DNA of 21,159 nucleotides from Bacillota bacterium (lineage in GTDB: Bacteria; Bacillota; Desulfitobacteriia; Desulfitobacteriales; Desulfitobacteriaceae): positions 1-21,159 of the forward strand of contig JAEWCM010000183.1 in NCBI GenBank assembly GCA_023390635.1, in the 5' to 3' direction. Numbering within the stretch: the first letter of the stretch is position 1; every line of letters begins with the position of its first letter. Shown in pieces: positions 1 through 8,230 of the stretch. The position numbers were made by a program, and so were the translations under genes. The notes below the pieces were generated by a model that was not told where the DNA came from, did no database searches, and worked only from the letters and a program-made list of their open reading frames with translations.

Positions 1-126
1 CAGCAGGGTGGACCACGTCCGGGGATGGGAAATCGTCCGCCACAGCAAGGCGCGCCGCGTCCGGGGATGGGAAATCGCCCGCCACAGCAGGGCGGACCGC
101 GTCCGGGAATGGAGAACCGCTCACCC
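1..126 (+). repeat. In-frame 42-bp tandem repeat in infB linker
   Basis: Three consecutive 42-base units (1-42, 43-84, 85-126) each encode a 14-residue Gln-Gln-Gly-Gly/Ala-Pro-Arg-Pro-Gly-Met-Gly/Glu-Asn-Arg-Pro/Ser-Pro unit. The copies differ mainly at third codon positions and a few residues, and the third is the most diverged (Glu for Gly, Ser for Pro). The array begins at or before base 1, so its copy number cannot be read here. It lies in the disordered N-terminal linker of IF-2, a region known to vary in length between strains. Confidence 0.9.
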
Positions 127-2091
127 CAGCAGCAAAGGAATACCGGAATCTCTGCTGGGCCAGGATCAGTTACCCCGGTAACAGAACAAAAACGCCAAAT
201 GGCGCCGAATAGAAAACCACAAGATAACAGAGGTTTTGAACGGCGAAGGGAGACAGAAAGAGAATTGCGCAATCATCAACCCCAACGCCGAGGAAATCGG
301 GGTAACCGAACTCCAGAAAAAGAAGTCAAAGATACAACACCTAAGCATATTATCATTCCTGAAACTATCCTGGTTCAGGATTTAGCGGCTAAGATGAGCC
401 GAAAAGCCAGTGAATTAATTGTACGTTTAATGAATTTGGGTGTTATGGCTACGATAAATCAGGAACTTGATGCGGAAACAGCCACCATTTTAGCCAATGA
501 GATGGGTGTATCAGTAGAAGTAAAGGTGGAAAAGCCACTGACTATCATTGAGGAGATCGAAGATGCTCCTGAATCTCTTAAACCGCGCCCTCCTGTTGTC
601 ACTGTCATGGGACATGTGGATCATGGCAAAACTTCTCTTTTAGATGCCATCAGAACAACAAAAGTCACAGCGTCAGAGGCTGGTGGTATTACTCAGCATA
701 TTGGTGCCTATCAGGTAGAAATTAATGGTGAAAAAATAACTTTCTTAGATACTCCAGGGCATGAGGCATTCACGGCAATGAGGGCTCGTGGCGCTCAGGC
801 CACGGATATCGCCGTATTGGTCGTAGCAGCCGACGACGGAGTGATGCCTCAGACCATTGAAGCAATTAATCATGCTAAGGCAGCAGAGGTTCCTATTATC
901 GTTGCTATTAATAAAATCGATAAAGAAAATGCTAACCCTGATCGGGTGAAACAAGAACTGACAGAGCACGGCCTCGTGGTGGAAGAGTGGGGGGGAGATA
1001 CAATTGCTGTACCTGTCTCCGCTAAAACGAAACTTAACCTGGATCAATTGCTGGAAATGATTTTATTGGTAGCAGAGGTTAAAGAGCTGAAAGCCAATCC
1101 TAACCGTCCTGCGACAGGAACGATTATTGAGGCTGAGTTGGATAAAGGTAAGGGACCCGTGGCTACTGTTTTAGTCTCAAAGGGTACTTTAAATATTGGT
1201 GACATTGTGGTGGCAGGTTGTGCTTTTGGCCGGGTAAGGGCCATGGTGGATGATAAAGGACGGAGGGTAAAGAAAGCCCTTCCTTCTACACCTGTAGAAA
1301 TTCAAGGATTGTCGGAAGTACCAGGAGCAGGCGATCAATTCTATGTAGTGAATGATGAAAAACTGGCACGCCAGATTACAGATGCCCGTTCGGCAGAACG
1401 TAAAGCGGAAGAAGCTAAACAAGCACCTGTGAAGGTAAGTTTGGATGATCTCTTTGACCGAATTAAAGAAGGCGAAGTTAAAGAACTTAATATCATTATT
1501 AAAGGAGATGTACAAGGCTCCGTAGAGGCATTAAAACAGTCACTGATTCGCCTGTCCACCAATGAGGTGCGAGTTAATCCGATTCATGGCGGCGTGGGAG
1601 CGATCACCGAAACGGATGTAATGCTGGCGGCGGCTTCCAATGCTATCATCATCGGCTTTAATGTCCGTCCTGACTCCAATACAAAGGCTACTGCTGATTT
1701 ACAGGGTGTTGATCTCCGGCTCTACAGAGTCATTTATGATGCAATTGAAGATGTGAAGGCTGCTATGTCCGGGTTACTCGACCCTGATTACAAGGAAGTC
1801 GTTCTGGGAAAAGCAGAGGTGCGTCAGGTATTCAAAGTGCCTAAGGCAGGAACTGTGGCAGGCAGCTTTGTTTTGGAAGGAAAAATTGCCCGTTCATCCA
1901 AGGTACGGGTCATCCGTGACGGGATTGTTATCCACGAAGGAGAATTGGATTCATTGCGTCGTTTTAAAGATGATGTGAAGGAAGTCATGGAAGGCTACGA
2001 ATGTGGCATTGATATTGAGAAGTTTAATGATATTAAAGAGGGAGATATCATTGAATCTTTCGTTATGGAAGAAGTAAAAAGGCATATTTAA
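1..2091 (+). CDS. infB: Translation initiation factor IF-2 (5' end outside window)
   Basis: GTPase that brings initiator fMet-tRNA to the 30S subunit and promotes 50S joining. The frame is open from base 1, so the ATG at 25 is an internal Met inside a repeat and the true start lies upstream; 696 residues are visible. The order is a low-complexity Pro/Gln/Gly/Arg-rich linker (1-126), a basic linker, an IF2-N domain (about 350-530), then the G domain. The G domain shows G1 GHVDHGKT (610-633), G3 DTPGH (748-762), G4 NKID (910-921) and G5 SAK (1018-1026). Domains II, III and IV follow to the normal IF-2 C-terminus. All GTP-binding motifs are intact, so the protein should be functional. rbfA follows 67 bases later, the standard order in Firmicutes. 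The family call is certain; only the N-terminus is unknown. Confidence 0.97.
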   Translation, partial: QQGGPRPGMGNRPPQQGAPRPGMGNRPPQQGGPRPGMENRSPQQQRNTGISAGPGSVTPVTEQKRQMAPNRKPQDNRGFERRRETERELRNHQPQRRGNRGNRTPEKEVKDTTPKHIIIPETILVQDLAAKMSRKASELIVRLMNLGVMATINQELDAETATILANEMGVSVEVKVEKPLTIIEEIEDAPESLKPRPPVVTVMGHVDHGKTSLLDAIRTTKVTASEAGGITQHIGAYQVEINGEKITFLDTPGHEAFTAMRARGAQATDIAVLVVAADDGVMPQTIEAINHAKAAEVPIIVAINKIDKENANPDRVKQELTEHGLVVEEWGGDTIAVPVSAKTKLNLDQLLEMILLVAEVKELKANPNRPATGTIIEAELDKGKGPVATVLVSKGTLNIGDIVVAGCAFGRVRAMVDDKGRRVKKALPSTPVEIQGLSEVPGAGDQFYVVNDEKLARQITDARSAERKAEEAKQAPVKVSLDDLFDRIKEGEVKELNIIIKGDVQGSVEALKQSLIRLSTNEVRVNPIHGGVGAITETDVMLAAASNAIIIGFNVRPDSNTKATADLQGVDLRLYRVIYDAIEDVKAAMSGLLDPDYKEVVLGKAEVRQVFKVPKAGTVAGSFVLEGKIARSSKVRVIRDGIVIHEGELDSLRRFKDDVKEVMEGYECGIDIEKFNDIKEGDIIESFVMEEVKRHI

Positions 2092-2158
2092 CGCTGACAC
2101 CATTTGAACAGACCTTGGTGAAAGCGCATTAAAAATCTAAATTCTGGAGGAACTATCG

Positions 2159-2539
2159 ATGACTAAACATCGGGCAAACCGTCTTGCAGAAATTTTAAAG
2201 ATGGAAATATCTCAAATGATCAGAGAAGACTTAAAAGATCCGCGCCTCGGTTTTGTTACGGTGACGGGGGTAGATGTTGCCGACGATTTAAGTCATGCCA
2301 AAGTCTATGTGAGTGTTTTAGGCAATGAGGATGTTAAGAAAAGTTCTTTGGCGGCTCTGAAAAGTGCTCAAGGGCATGTGCGTTCAGAATTGGGTAAGCG
2401 CATTCGTCTCAGGCACGTTCCGGAAGTGGTGTTTAAAGATGATCCGTCCATTGAGCATGGCGCTCATATATCCAAACTTCTTCATGATGTGGACCGGTCT
2501 GATAAGGATTTGAAGGACGATGAGTATGGAGCCGATTGA
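2159..2539 (+). CDS. rbfA: 30S ribosome-binding factor A
   Basis: Small KH-fold assembly factor that binds late 30S precursors and is needed for 16S rRNA maturation and cold adaptation. The 126-residue product has the usual RbfA length. It shows the family N-terminus (a basic helix followed by LAEILKMEISQMI) and the DPRLGFVTVTGVDVADD segment leading into a beta strand. The ATG at 2159 has an SD, TGGAGGAA, about 7 bases upstream. It sits between infB and a DHH phosphoesterase gene, the conserved order, and its 3' end overlaps the next gene by 20 bases, which suggests coupled translation. No anomalies were seen. Confidence 0.95.
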   Translation: MTKHRANRLAEILKMEISQMIREDLKDPRLGFVTVTGVDVADDLSHAKVYVSVLGNEDVKKSSLAALKSAQGHVRSELGKRIRLRHVPEVVFKDDPSIEHGAHISKLLHDVDRSDKDLKDDEYGAD

Positions 2540-3515
2540 TACTTGTAAAAGAGATATGTGCGCAGTTCTCAAAGATGCAATAAGGGTTGGGGTTTTCTCT
2601 CATGTTTCACCCGATGGGGATACGTTGGGTTCAATGTTGGGAATTGGCTTGGCCTTAAAAAAGATGGGAAAAGAAGTGTTCTTTTTTAATTGGGATCCGA
2701 TTCCTGACAATCTGCTTTTCTTACCGGGTGCGGAGAAAATTAAGAATTCTTTACCGGAAAAGTGGCCTGATGTTCTCCTTTTTGTAGATTGTGCAGATTT
2801 GCAAAGGGTTAATTTGCAGACTGAAGATTTACCCCAAACATCCACTGTGCTTAATTTGGATCATCATGTATCTAATGTGCGTTTTGCTCATTATAATTGG
2901 GTGGATCCCCAAGCATCAGCTACGGCTGAATTGGCGTATCATTTGATTCTTGGTTTGGAAACAGAGATAGATGAAGAGATTGCGACAAATCTCTATACGG
3001 GGATTATCACAGATACAGGTTCATTTCAATACAGCAATACTCATCCTTGTACTCATCGCATTGCTGCTGATTTGTTGGAAAAGGGGATTGATGTAGTGAG
3101 AGTTCATCACCTCATCTACAATCAGCATCCTTTGGCACAGCTGCGATTGTTAAGCAGAGCTCTGGAAGGCCTCCAACTATTGGAGAATGGGAAATTAGCT
3201 GTGATGACCTTGAACTCGCAGGATTTCACGAACTGTGGAGCAAAGCAGGAGATGAGTGAGGGCTTAATTAATTATGCCAAGAGCGTTGCTGGAGTTGAGG
3301 TGGCTGTGTTGCTTAAGGAAGCGGCACAGGATGTGGTCAAGGTTAGCCTCCGCTCAAATTTGTGGCTGGACGTCAACAAAATTGCTCTCAAATTTGGCGG
3401 TGGTGGACACTATCGGGCAGCAGGATGTACGATTCACGATAGCTTGAGCGCAGCCAGAAATCATTTAATCCAAGCTATTGAGGTTGAATTGAAAAATGAT
3501 CAACGGCATAATTAA
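2520..3515 (+). CDS. nrnA: DHH-family phosphoesterase, NrnA-type oligoribonuclease/pAp phosphatase
   Basis: Predicted to degrade nanoRNAs and to dephosphorylate 3'-phosphoadenosine 5'-phosphate, as B. subtilis NrnA does. Numbering from the ATG at 2520, the N-terminal DHH domain shows HVSPDGDTLGS (28-38) and the family-defining Asp-His-His (114-116). The DHHA1 domain carries GGGGHYRAAG (293-302), which binds substrate. At 331 residues it is close to the usual length. The gene begins inside rbfA and ends inside truB. A second ATG at 2526 sits 8 bases after GAAGGA (2512-2517) and may be the real start, while 2520 is only 2 bases from that SD. Metal-binding motifs appear intact. The exact substrate preference (nanoRNA or pAp) is inferred from family membership. 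Confidence 0.92.
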   Translation: MSMEPIDTCKRDMCAVLKDAIRVGVFSHVSPDGDTLGSMLGIGLALKKMGKEVFFFNWDPIPDNLLFLPGAEKIKNSLPEKWPDVLLFVDCADLQRVNLQTEDLPQTSTVLNLDHHVSNVRFAHYNWVDPQASATAELAYHLILGLETEIDEEIATNLYTGIITDTGSFQYSNTHPCTHRIAADLLEKGIDVVRVHHLIYNQHPLAQLRLLSRALEGLQLLENGKLAVMTLNSQDFTNCGAKQEMSEGLINYAKSVAGVEVAVLLKEAAQDVVKVSLRSNLWLDVNKIALKFGGGGHYRAAGCTIHDSLSAARNHLIQAIEVELKNDQRHN

Positions 3516-4380
3516 TGTATTAAAACCTACGGGGATGACTTCTTCCGACGTAGTCTACTGGTTGCGGCGCAAATTGCAAACGAAAAAAATTGGTCATACC
3601 GGTACCCTTGATCCGGGAGTCGCCGGGGTATTGCCGATCTGTGTGGGCAAGGCTACCCGGCTGGCTGAGTATTTGACGGAACAGGGAAAAGCTTATCGGG
3701 CTGAGGTGCTTTTCGGCCAAAGCACTACAACACAGGATGGTTATGGCCAAGTTTTGAAGGATAGGCCGGCAAATCATTTGAGAGCGAAGGATTTGCTGAC
3801 AATATTGCCGGATTTTATGGGGAACATTCAACAGCTGCCGCCGATGCACTCGGCTGTCCGGCAGGGGGGCAGGCATTTGTATGAGTATGCCCGGGCTGGT
3901 GTAGAAGTGGAGCGGAAGTCCAGAGAAGTGACGATTAAAAAGTTGGAACTTCTGGAATGGATTGAGGAGGACAAGCCCAGAGCAGTTATTGATATTAATT
4001 GCTCAAAAGGCACCTATGTGCGCACACTCTGCCATGACATAGGGGAAACACTTGGATGCGGAGCCCATATGTCCTATCTGTTACGTACCCGTTCAGGGCC
4101 TTTTAAGCTGGAGGATAGCTTAACATTAGAGGAAATTAACCACTTCGTGTCAAAACAAGATTCATCTTTTCTGCTTCCGTTAGCAACAGGTTTGGATTTA
4201 CCTGTCATTGAACTGGAGAAAGAAAGAGTACGGGCTTTTCAAAATGGCTTGCCGACTTACTTGGAGGCAAATGGACAAAGATATGAAGATGGAAGCCACT
4301 TTCAGGTTTATGGGCAAGGCAATTTGTTAGGAATCGGGATTTGGCAGGAAGGACAAATTCATCCTCATAAGGTTTTGTAG
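3496..4380 (+). CDS. truB: tRNA pseudouridine(55) synthase
   Basis: Converts U55 in the T loop of most tRNAs to pseudouridine. The product starts with the characteristic INVLKPTGMTSSDVV and contains HTGTLDPGVAGVLP, with the catalytic aspartate at residue 39. A conserved KGTYVRTLCHDIGE segment lies near residue 170, and a C-terminal extension of about 70 residues probably forms the PUA-like RNA-binding domain. Length, 294 residues, is typical. Its start lies within nrnA (20-base overlap) with only a modest upstream GAGG at 3480, so expression probably depends on coupling to nrnA translation. It is followed by ribF, as in many Firmicutes. Confidence 0.96.
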   Translation: MINGIINVLKPTGMTSSDVVYWLRRKLQTKKIGHTGTLDPGVAGVLPICVGKATRLAEYLTEQGKAYRAEVLFGQSTTTQDGYGQVLKDRPANHLRAKDLLTILPDFMGNIQQLPPMHSAVRQGGRHLYEYARAGVEVERKSREVTIKKLELLEWIEEDKPRAVIDINCSKGTYVRTLCHDIGETLGCGAHMSYLLRTRSGPFKLEDSLTLEEINHFVSKQDSSFLLPLATGLDLPVIELEKERVRAFQNGLPTYLEANGQRYEDGSHFQVYGQGNLLGIGIWQEGQIHPHKVL

Positions 4381-4411
4381 CACTTTCTTTAAAGTTGAGG
4401 TGGTAGCAAAA

Positions 4412-5344
4412 TTGGATATTTTGACATCAATTGATGGGAAAAAGGCTAGTCCTTGTGTGGTGGTCTTGGGCAACTTTGACGGCGTTCATTTAGCCCACCG
4501 GATGCTGATTGAAGAAGCTAAAAAAATTGCCGCTGCTAAAGGGTTTAAGCTCTGCGCTTTAATATTCCAGCCCTATCCGGCTAAAATCCTGTTTCCGGAG
4601 CGCTCCTTCCAACTATTGAGTACCTGTGAGGATCAATGTGCTTTATTTGCCGATCTAGGAACGGATTGCCTTTATCAGCTCCCGTTCGATCATCAGGTAG
4701 CAAATATGAGCAAGGAACGGTTTGTCACCGAGTTCTTAGTACCAATGATGGTCCGGCATGTGGTGGTAGGTTTTAATTATACCTTTGGCTTAGGGGGAGC
4801 GGGAACTGCCGATGATTTAAAAAACTTAGGAAAGAAATGGGGATTTGAAGTCACGATCGTGCCAGCCCAGCGCAAGGGAGATAAAATCATTTCCTCTACC
4901 AATATTCGCAAAGCAATCATGGCAGGAGAGATCAAAGAGGCTAAAAGTTTGCTGGGATATGCCCCTTGCCTACGTGGGATAGTCATCCAGGGAGAAAAGA
5001 GAGGCAGAATTTTAGGTTTTCCTACGGCAAATCTCACAGTTTCTCCAGACACCGTTTTCCCTAAAAACGGTGTTTACGCGGTTCGGTCAACTCTGAATAA
5101 TGAAACATGGGTGGGTATGATGAATATTGGTACAAAGCCTACCTTTCACGACCACTTTGAAAAAACAGTTGAAATTCATTTTTTAGACTATAACGGGGAT
5201 TTATATGGACAGGAATTGGTAGTATATATCGAAGAACGCTTACGCAATGAAAAAAAATTCTCCAGCGTAAATGAGCTTATTGATCAGCTAAAAATGGATG
5301 AAGAAAAAATCAGAAATTCGTTTAAAAGTTTAAAGATTTGCTAA
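4412..5344 (+). CDS. ribF: Bifunctional riboflavin kinase / FMN adenylyltransferase
   Basis: Makes FMN from riboflavin and then FAD from FMN. Numbering from the TTG at 4412, the N-terminal adenylyltransferase domain has GNFDGVHLAH (20-29) and ISSTNIR (about 160-166). The C-terminal kinase domain has GFPTANL (about 202-208) and the later EIHFLDYNGDLYG segment. Start choice: GAGGTGG at 4397-4403 stands 8 bases before TTG 4412. The in-frame GTG at 4400 overlaps that SD, so TTG is preferred and gives 310 residues. In the nucleotide-binding HxGH-like motif the usual Gly is Ala (H-L-A-H). The gene is last in the infB operon; the next gene, rpsO, has its own promoter. Confidence 0.94.
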   Translation: MDILTSIDGKKASPCVVVLGNFDGVHLAHRMLIEEAKKIAAAKGFKLCALIFQPYPAKILFPERSFQLLSTCEDQCALFADLGTDCLYQLPFDHQVANMSKERFVTEFLVPMMVRHVVVGFNYTFGLGGAGTADDLKNLGKKWGFEVTIVPAQRKGDKIISSTNIRKAIMAGEIKEAKSLLGYAPCLRGIVIQGEKRGRILGFPTANLTVSPDTVFPKNGVYAVRSTLNNETWVGMMNIGTKPTFHDHFEKTVEIHFLDYNGDLYGQELVVYIEERLRNEKKFSSVNELIDQLKMDEEKIRNSFKSLKIC

Positions 5345-5367
5345 AAAAAGCTTTTTTCAGTAATGAC

Positions 5368-5396
5368 TTTACAAATGGATATTTTCCAAGTAAAAT
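5368..5396 (+). promoter_or_regulatory. Sigma-A promoter for rpsO
   Basis: TTTACA (5368-5373), a 17-base spacer, then TAAAAT (5391-5396). Each hexamer matches the sigma-A consensus at 5 of 6 positions. The predicted transcription start near 5403 is just ahead of the structured rpsO leader. The spacer also contains TGGA/TCCA inverted halves, which may be coincidence. Called by eye. Confidence 0.7.
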
Positions 5397-5403
5397 GACA
5401 AAG

Positions 5404-5485
5404 TAAATTAATCCGCTGACTCGGCTGGACGAAGCTCCGACGTTTACCTGGGCGGCTGGAAATTAACAAAATGGAGGCATATAAT
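5404..5485 (+). promoter_or_regulatory. Structured rpsO mRNA leader, possible S15 autoregulatory element
   Basis: Between the predicted start site and the rpsO SD the leader can form a nested structure. An outer stem pairs TTAAT (5408-5412) with ATTAA (5462-5466), and CCGC (5413-5416) with GCGG (5452-5455). An inner hairpin pairs TCGG (5421-5424) with CCGA (5437-5440), with a CT/AG extension across a two-base bulge. Sequence between the stems, including ACCTGGGCGG, is GC-rich in an otherwise AT-rich gap. S15 is known to repress its own mRNA through leader structures that differ between phyla. The assignment to S15 is inference from position and pairing. Confidence 0.5.
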
Positions 5486-5752
5486 ATGTTGACTGTAGAA
5501 GAAAAAAAGGAAATCATGACTAAATACCAACAGCATGAAGGCGATACAGGGTCCCCTGAAGTACAGATCGCTCTTCTAACGGCTCGTATTCAGTACTTGA
5601 CAGAACATTTTAAGACTCATAAAAAAGATCATCATTCCCGCCGAGGATTATTAAAAATGGTAGGACAACGCCGGGCGTTGCTTAACTATTTGAAGAAAAT
5701 TGATTTCAATCGCTATCGTAATATTGTTAACTCTCTTGGTTTGCGTCATTAA
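5486..5752 (+). CDS. rpsO: 30S ribosomal protein S15
   Basis: Primary-binding ribosomal protein that contacts 16S rRNA helices 20-22 and helps organise the central domain. The 88-residue product matches the family length and contains HEGDTGSPEVQIALLTARI, LTEHFKTHKKDHHSRRGLL and the C-terminal LNYLKKIDFNRY. The start is the ATG at 5486, 8 bases after GGAGG (5473-5477). An in-frame ATG at 5471 overlaps the SD itself and is not used. The gene has its own promoter, a structured leader and a strong terminator, so it is largely an independent unit between ribF and pnp. Confidence 0.97.
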   Translation: MLTVEEKKEIMTKYQQHEGDTGSPEVQIALLTARIQYLTEHFKTHKKDHHSRRGLLKMVGQRRALLNYLKKIDFNRYRNIVNSLGLRH

Positions 5753-5768
5753 TAAATGTTTTTATTTA

Positions 5769-5800
5769 GAAAAGCGACAATGGTCGCTTTTCTTGTTTTT
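5769..5800 (+). terminator. Intrinsic terminator after rpsO
   Basis: A perfect 10-bp stem pairs GAAAAGCGAC (5769-5778) with GTCGCTTTTC (5783-5792), with loop AATG, followed by TTGTTTTT. It lies 17 bases after the rpsO stop codon. Confidence 0.9.
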
Positions 5801-5811
5801 ATCTTTAAAAC

Positions 5812-5842
5812 AGAGGTTTGAAAAATTTCAACCTTCTCTTTT
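5812..5842 (+). terminator. Possible second, weaker terminator hairpin
   Basis: AGGTT-T-GAAA (5814-5823) pairs with TTTCAACCT (5826-5834) with one bulged T. A pyrimidine-rich tract ending in CTCTTTT follows. It lies directly behind the strong rpsO terminator and may be a backup. The rest of the gap to pnp (about 5843-6007) is AT-rich, and I saw no convincing promoter there. Confidence 0.35.
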
Positions 5843-6023
5843 AAAAGAAGAATATGTAAAAATATATTGGCGTATCTAAAATAAATTGTAAAAATTAATA
5901 TATTTGGAACATACAAGTAGAACTAAAGAGTTTTTTTATGTATGATGCAGGAAATAATAGTAATGTGTCGAAGAGAAAAAAAGTTAAGAAGATGATGGTA
6001 AGAAATTAAGGAGGTTCCATAGA

Positions 6024-8159
6024 GTGAAACAAGAAGTCTTAGAGAGGTCACTCCAAGTAGGAGGAAGAACCTTGACATTTCAGACGGGTAAGATTGGAAA
6101 GCAGGCCGGTGGCACCATATTTTTGCGTTATGGTGATACTGTCGTCTCAGCTTTTGCTACGGGCAGTGCGGAACCAAGGGAGGGGATTGACTTTTTCCCT
6201 CTGACTGTTGAGTTTGAAGAAAGATTATATGCTGCGGGGAAGATCCCTGGTGGTTTTATTAAAAGGGAAGGACGTCCAAGTGAAAAGGCGATTCTTTCAG
6301 CGCGTTTGATTGACCGTCCTATCCGACCATTATTCCCTGAAGGTTTTAGAAACGATGTCCAGGTTGTTACTGTAGTGATGTCCATCGATCAGGATTGTGC
6401 TGCAGATATCACAGCTATCAATGCGGCTTCCGCGGCCTTATGTATTTCCGATATTCCTTTTGAAGGGCCAGTGGCGGCTGTTACAGTGGGTATGATTGAT
6501 GACGAGTTCATTCTCAATCCAACAGTGGATCAGGCAGGAAAAAGCAAAATGCATCTTACGGTTGCCGGAACAAAAGATGCGGTTATGATGGTCGAAGCAG
6601 GCGCTGATGAAGTTCCCGAACAGGATATGCTGGAAGCTATTATGTTCGGACATCAGGAAATCCAGCGGATTGCCGAATTCATTGAAAAATTCAGGGAAGA
6701 GGCCCTTACCATCGGTTTAGGAAAAGAGAAGAAAGAAGTAAAAGTGGTAAGTACTCCGGAAGAAATCCTTCAGGCAGTCAATACTTATGCATATGACCGC
6801 ATGGAAACCGCTGTGCGCACTGAGGAAAAGAAAGCACGCGAAGCTGCTATAGATGGGGTTAAAAAAGATACGTTGGAGCATTTCGCGGAAGTTTATCCTG
6901 AGGATACGAAGACCCTTAATAATCTTTTGGAGGAAATGGTGCACCTCATTGTCCGTCGCCTTATTACCAAAGAGCACATTCGCCCGGATGGAAGAGCTGT
7001 GGATGAAATCCGTCCTATTACCGTGGAAGTGGGAGTTCTTCCCAGAACTCATGGCAGCGGACTCTTTACGCGAGGTCAGACCCAGGTTTTGAATGTGACT
7101 ACCTTGGGAGCTGTCGGTGACGAACAGATTTTGGACGGTTTGGGATTGGAAGAATCGAAGCGTTACATGCATCATTATAATTTCCCCCCTTACAGCGTAG
7201 GTGAAGTTCGGCCCATGCGCGGACCGGGCCGTCGCGAAATCGGGCATGGAGCTTTGGCGGAAAGAGCACTTGTGCCTGTGATTCCGGATGAAACGACATT
7301 CCCTTATACATTGCGGCTTGTATCGGAAGTATTAGAGTCTAACGGTTCCAGTTCTATGGCTTCTGTGTGCGGAAGCACTTTGTCTTTGATGGATGCCGGT
7401 GTTCCGATTAAAGCTCCAGTGGCGGGTGTAGCCATGGGACTGATTAAAGAAGATGATACTATCGCGATCTTGACTGATATTCAGGGATTAGAAGATCATT
7501 TCGGAGATATGGACTTTAAAGTGGCGGGAACCAGTGAAGGAATTACCGCTTTGCAAATGGATATTAAAATTAAAGGTGTGTCCAGGGAAATCCTAGAAAA
7601 GGCTCTGAAGCAAGCCAAAGCAGGAAGGCTGTTTATTTTGGATAAAATGCTGGCCGTGATTGACAAGCCACGTAAAGAAATGTCTCCTTACGCTCCCCGG
7701 ATTATTACTGCATCGATTCATCCTGACAAGATCCGCGATGTGATCGGACCAGGGGGAAAAACTATTAAAAAGATTATCGATGAGACCGGGGTGAAAATCG
7801 ATATCGAAGATGATGGTCGGGTATTCATCTCAGCTACAGAAGGAGAAGGCGGAGAAAAGGCTCTGGCTATTATCAATGCTCTAACTCAGGATGTAGAAGT
7901 AGGCAAGATTTATCAAGGCAAAGTAACCCGCGTTATGGATTTTGGAGCATTCGTGGAGGTCATTCCGGGAGTATTGGGCTTAAACGGAAAAGAAGGTTTG
8001 GTTCATATTTCTCAGCTGGCCCATGAGCGGGTGGCCAAAGTAGAGGATGTGGTCAAAGTGGGAGATCAAATTCTGGTCAAAGCTACCGGCATTGATAAAC
8101 AAGGACGTTTGAATCTTTCACGCAAAGAGGCTCTGCCCGTTCCCGTCAAAAATAATTAA
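6024..8159 (+). CDS. pnp: Polyribonucleotide nucleotidyltransferase (PNPase)
   Basis: Phosphorolytic 3'-to-5' exoribonuclease central to mRNA turnover; it forms a trimeric ring. The 711-residue product has the complete architecture. The first RNase PH-like domain runs roughly 10-145, followed by an alpha-helical linker. The second RNase PH-like domain runs roughly 325-460 and includes the MRGPGRREIGHGALAERAL region and SNGSSSMASVCGSTLSLMDAG. A KH domain with GPGGK at 575-579 and an S1 domain from about residue 627 complete it. The start is GTG at 6024, 8 bases after AAGGAGGT (6008-6015). The rpsO-pnp order is the usual one. Readthrough from rpsO would have to pass a strong terminator, so a promoter in 5843-6007 is expected but was not identified. 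Confidence 0.97.
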   Translation: MKQEVLERSLQVGGRTLTFQTGKIGKQAGGTIFLRYGDTVVSAFATGSAEPREGIDFFPLTVEFEERLYAAGKIPGGFIKREGRPSEKAILSARLIDRPIRPLFPEGFRNDVQVVTVVMSIDQDCAADITAINAASAALCISDIPFEGPVAAVTVGMIDDEFILNPTVDQAGKSKMHLTVAGTKDAVMMVEAGADEVPEQDMLEAIMFGHQEIQRIAEFIEKFREEALTIGLGKEKKEVKVVSTPEEILQAVNTYAYDRMETAVRTEEKKAREAAIDGVKKDTLEHFAEVYPEDTKTLNNLLEEMVHLIVRRLITKEHIRPDGRAVDEIRPITVEVGVLPRTHGSGLFTRGQTQVLNVTTLGAVGDEQILDGLGLEESKRYMHHYNFPPYSVGEVRPMRGPGRREIGHGALAERALVPVIPDETTFPYTLRLVSEVLESNGSSSMASVCGSTLSLMDAGVPIKAPVAGVAMGLIKEDDTIAILTDIQGLEDHFGDMDFKVAGTSEGITALQMDIKIKGVSREILEKALKQAKAGRLFILDKMLAVIDKPRKEMSPYAPRIITASIHPDKIRDVIGPGGKTIKKIIDETGVKIDIEDDGRVFISATEGEGGEKALAIINALTQDVEVGKIYQGKVTRVMDFGAFVEVIPGVLGLNGKEGLVHISQLAHERVAKVEDVVKVGDQILVKATGIDKQGRLNLSRKEALPVPVKNN

Positions 8160-8183
8160 CGCCTTCATTTAATAAAGAAGTCT

Positions 8184-8224
8184 GACCTCTTCTCCCTTAG
8201 CATATCACTTAGGGAGAGGAGGTT
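8184..8224 (+). promoter_or_regulatory. Long hairpin sequestering the ylxY ribosome binding site
   Basis: The 5' arm (8184-8200) pairs with the 3' arm (8208-8224) over 16 pairs, including two G-U pairs, with one T-T mismatch at 8198/8210 and a 7-base loop CATATCA. The SD of the next gene, AGGAGG (8217-8222), lies entirely in the 3' arm, and the ATG at 8231 starts 6 bases after the hairpin. No T-run follows, so it does not look like a terminator. The sequence shows the pairing directly; translational control is inferred. Confidence 0.7.
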
Positions 8225-8230
8225 GACAAA

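Noticed and set aside
5343..5358. A6-GCT6-type palindrome after ribF as a terminator
   Set aside because: There is no GC-rich stem and no usable loop; it is a homopolymer palindrome and would fold poorly.
6717..7247. A 176-codon open frame on the minus strand within pnp
   Set aside because: It is antisense to a fully conserved PNPase region and has no SD or recognisable motif. All other minus-strand frames here are similar shadows.
8201..8212. CATATCACTTA as a sigma-E/K -10 element for ylxY
   Set aside because: It does not match the second half of either pattern, has no partner -35, and is explained as the loop of the SD hairpin.
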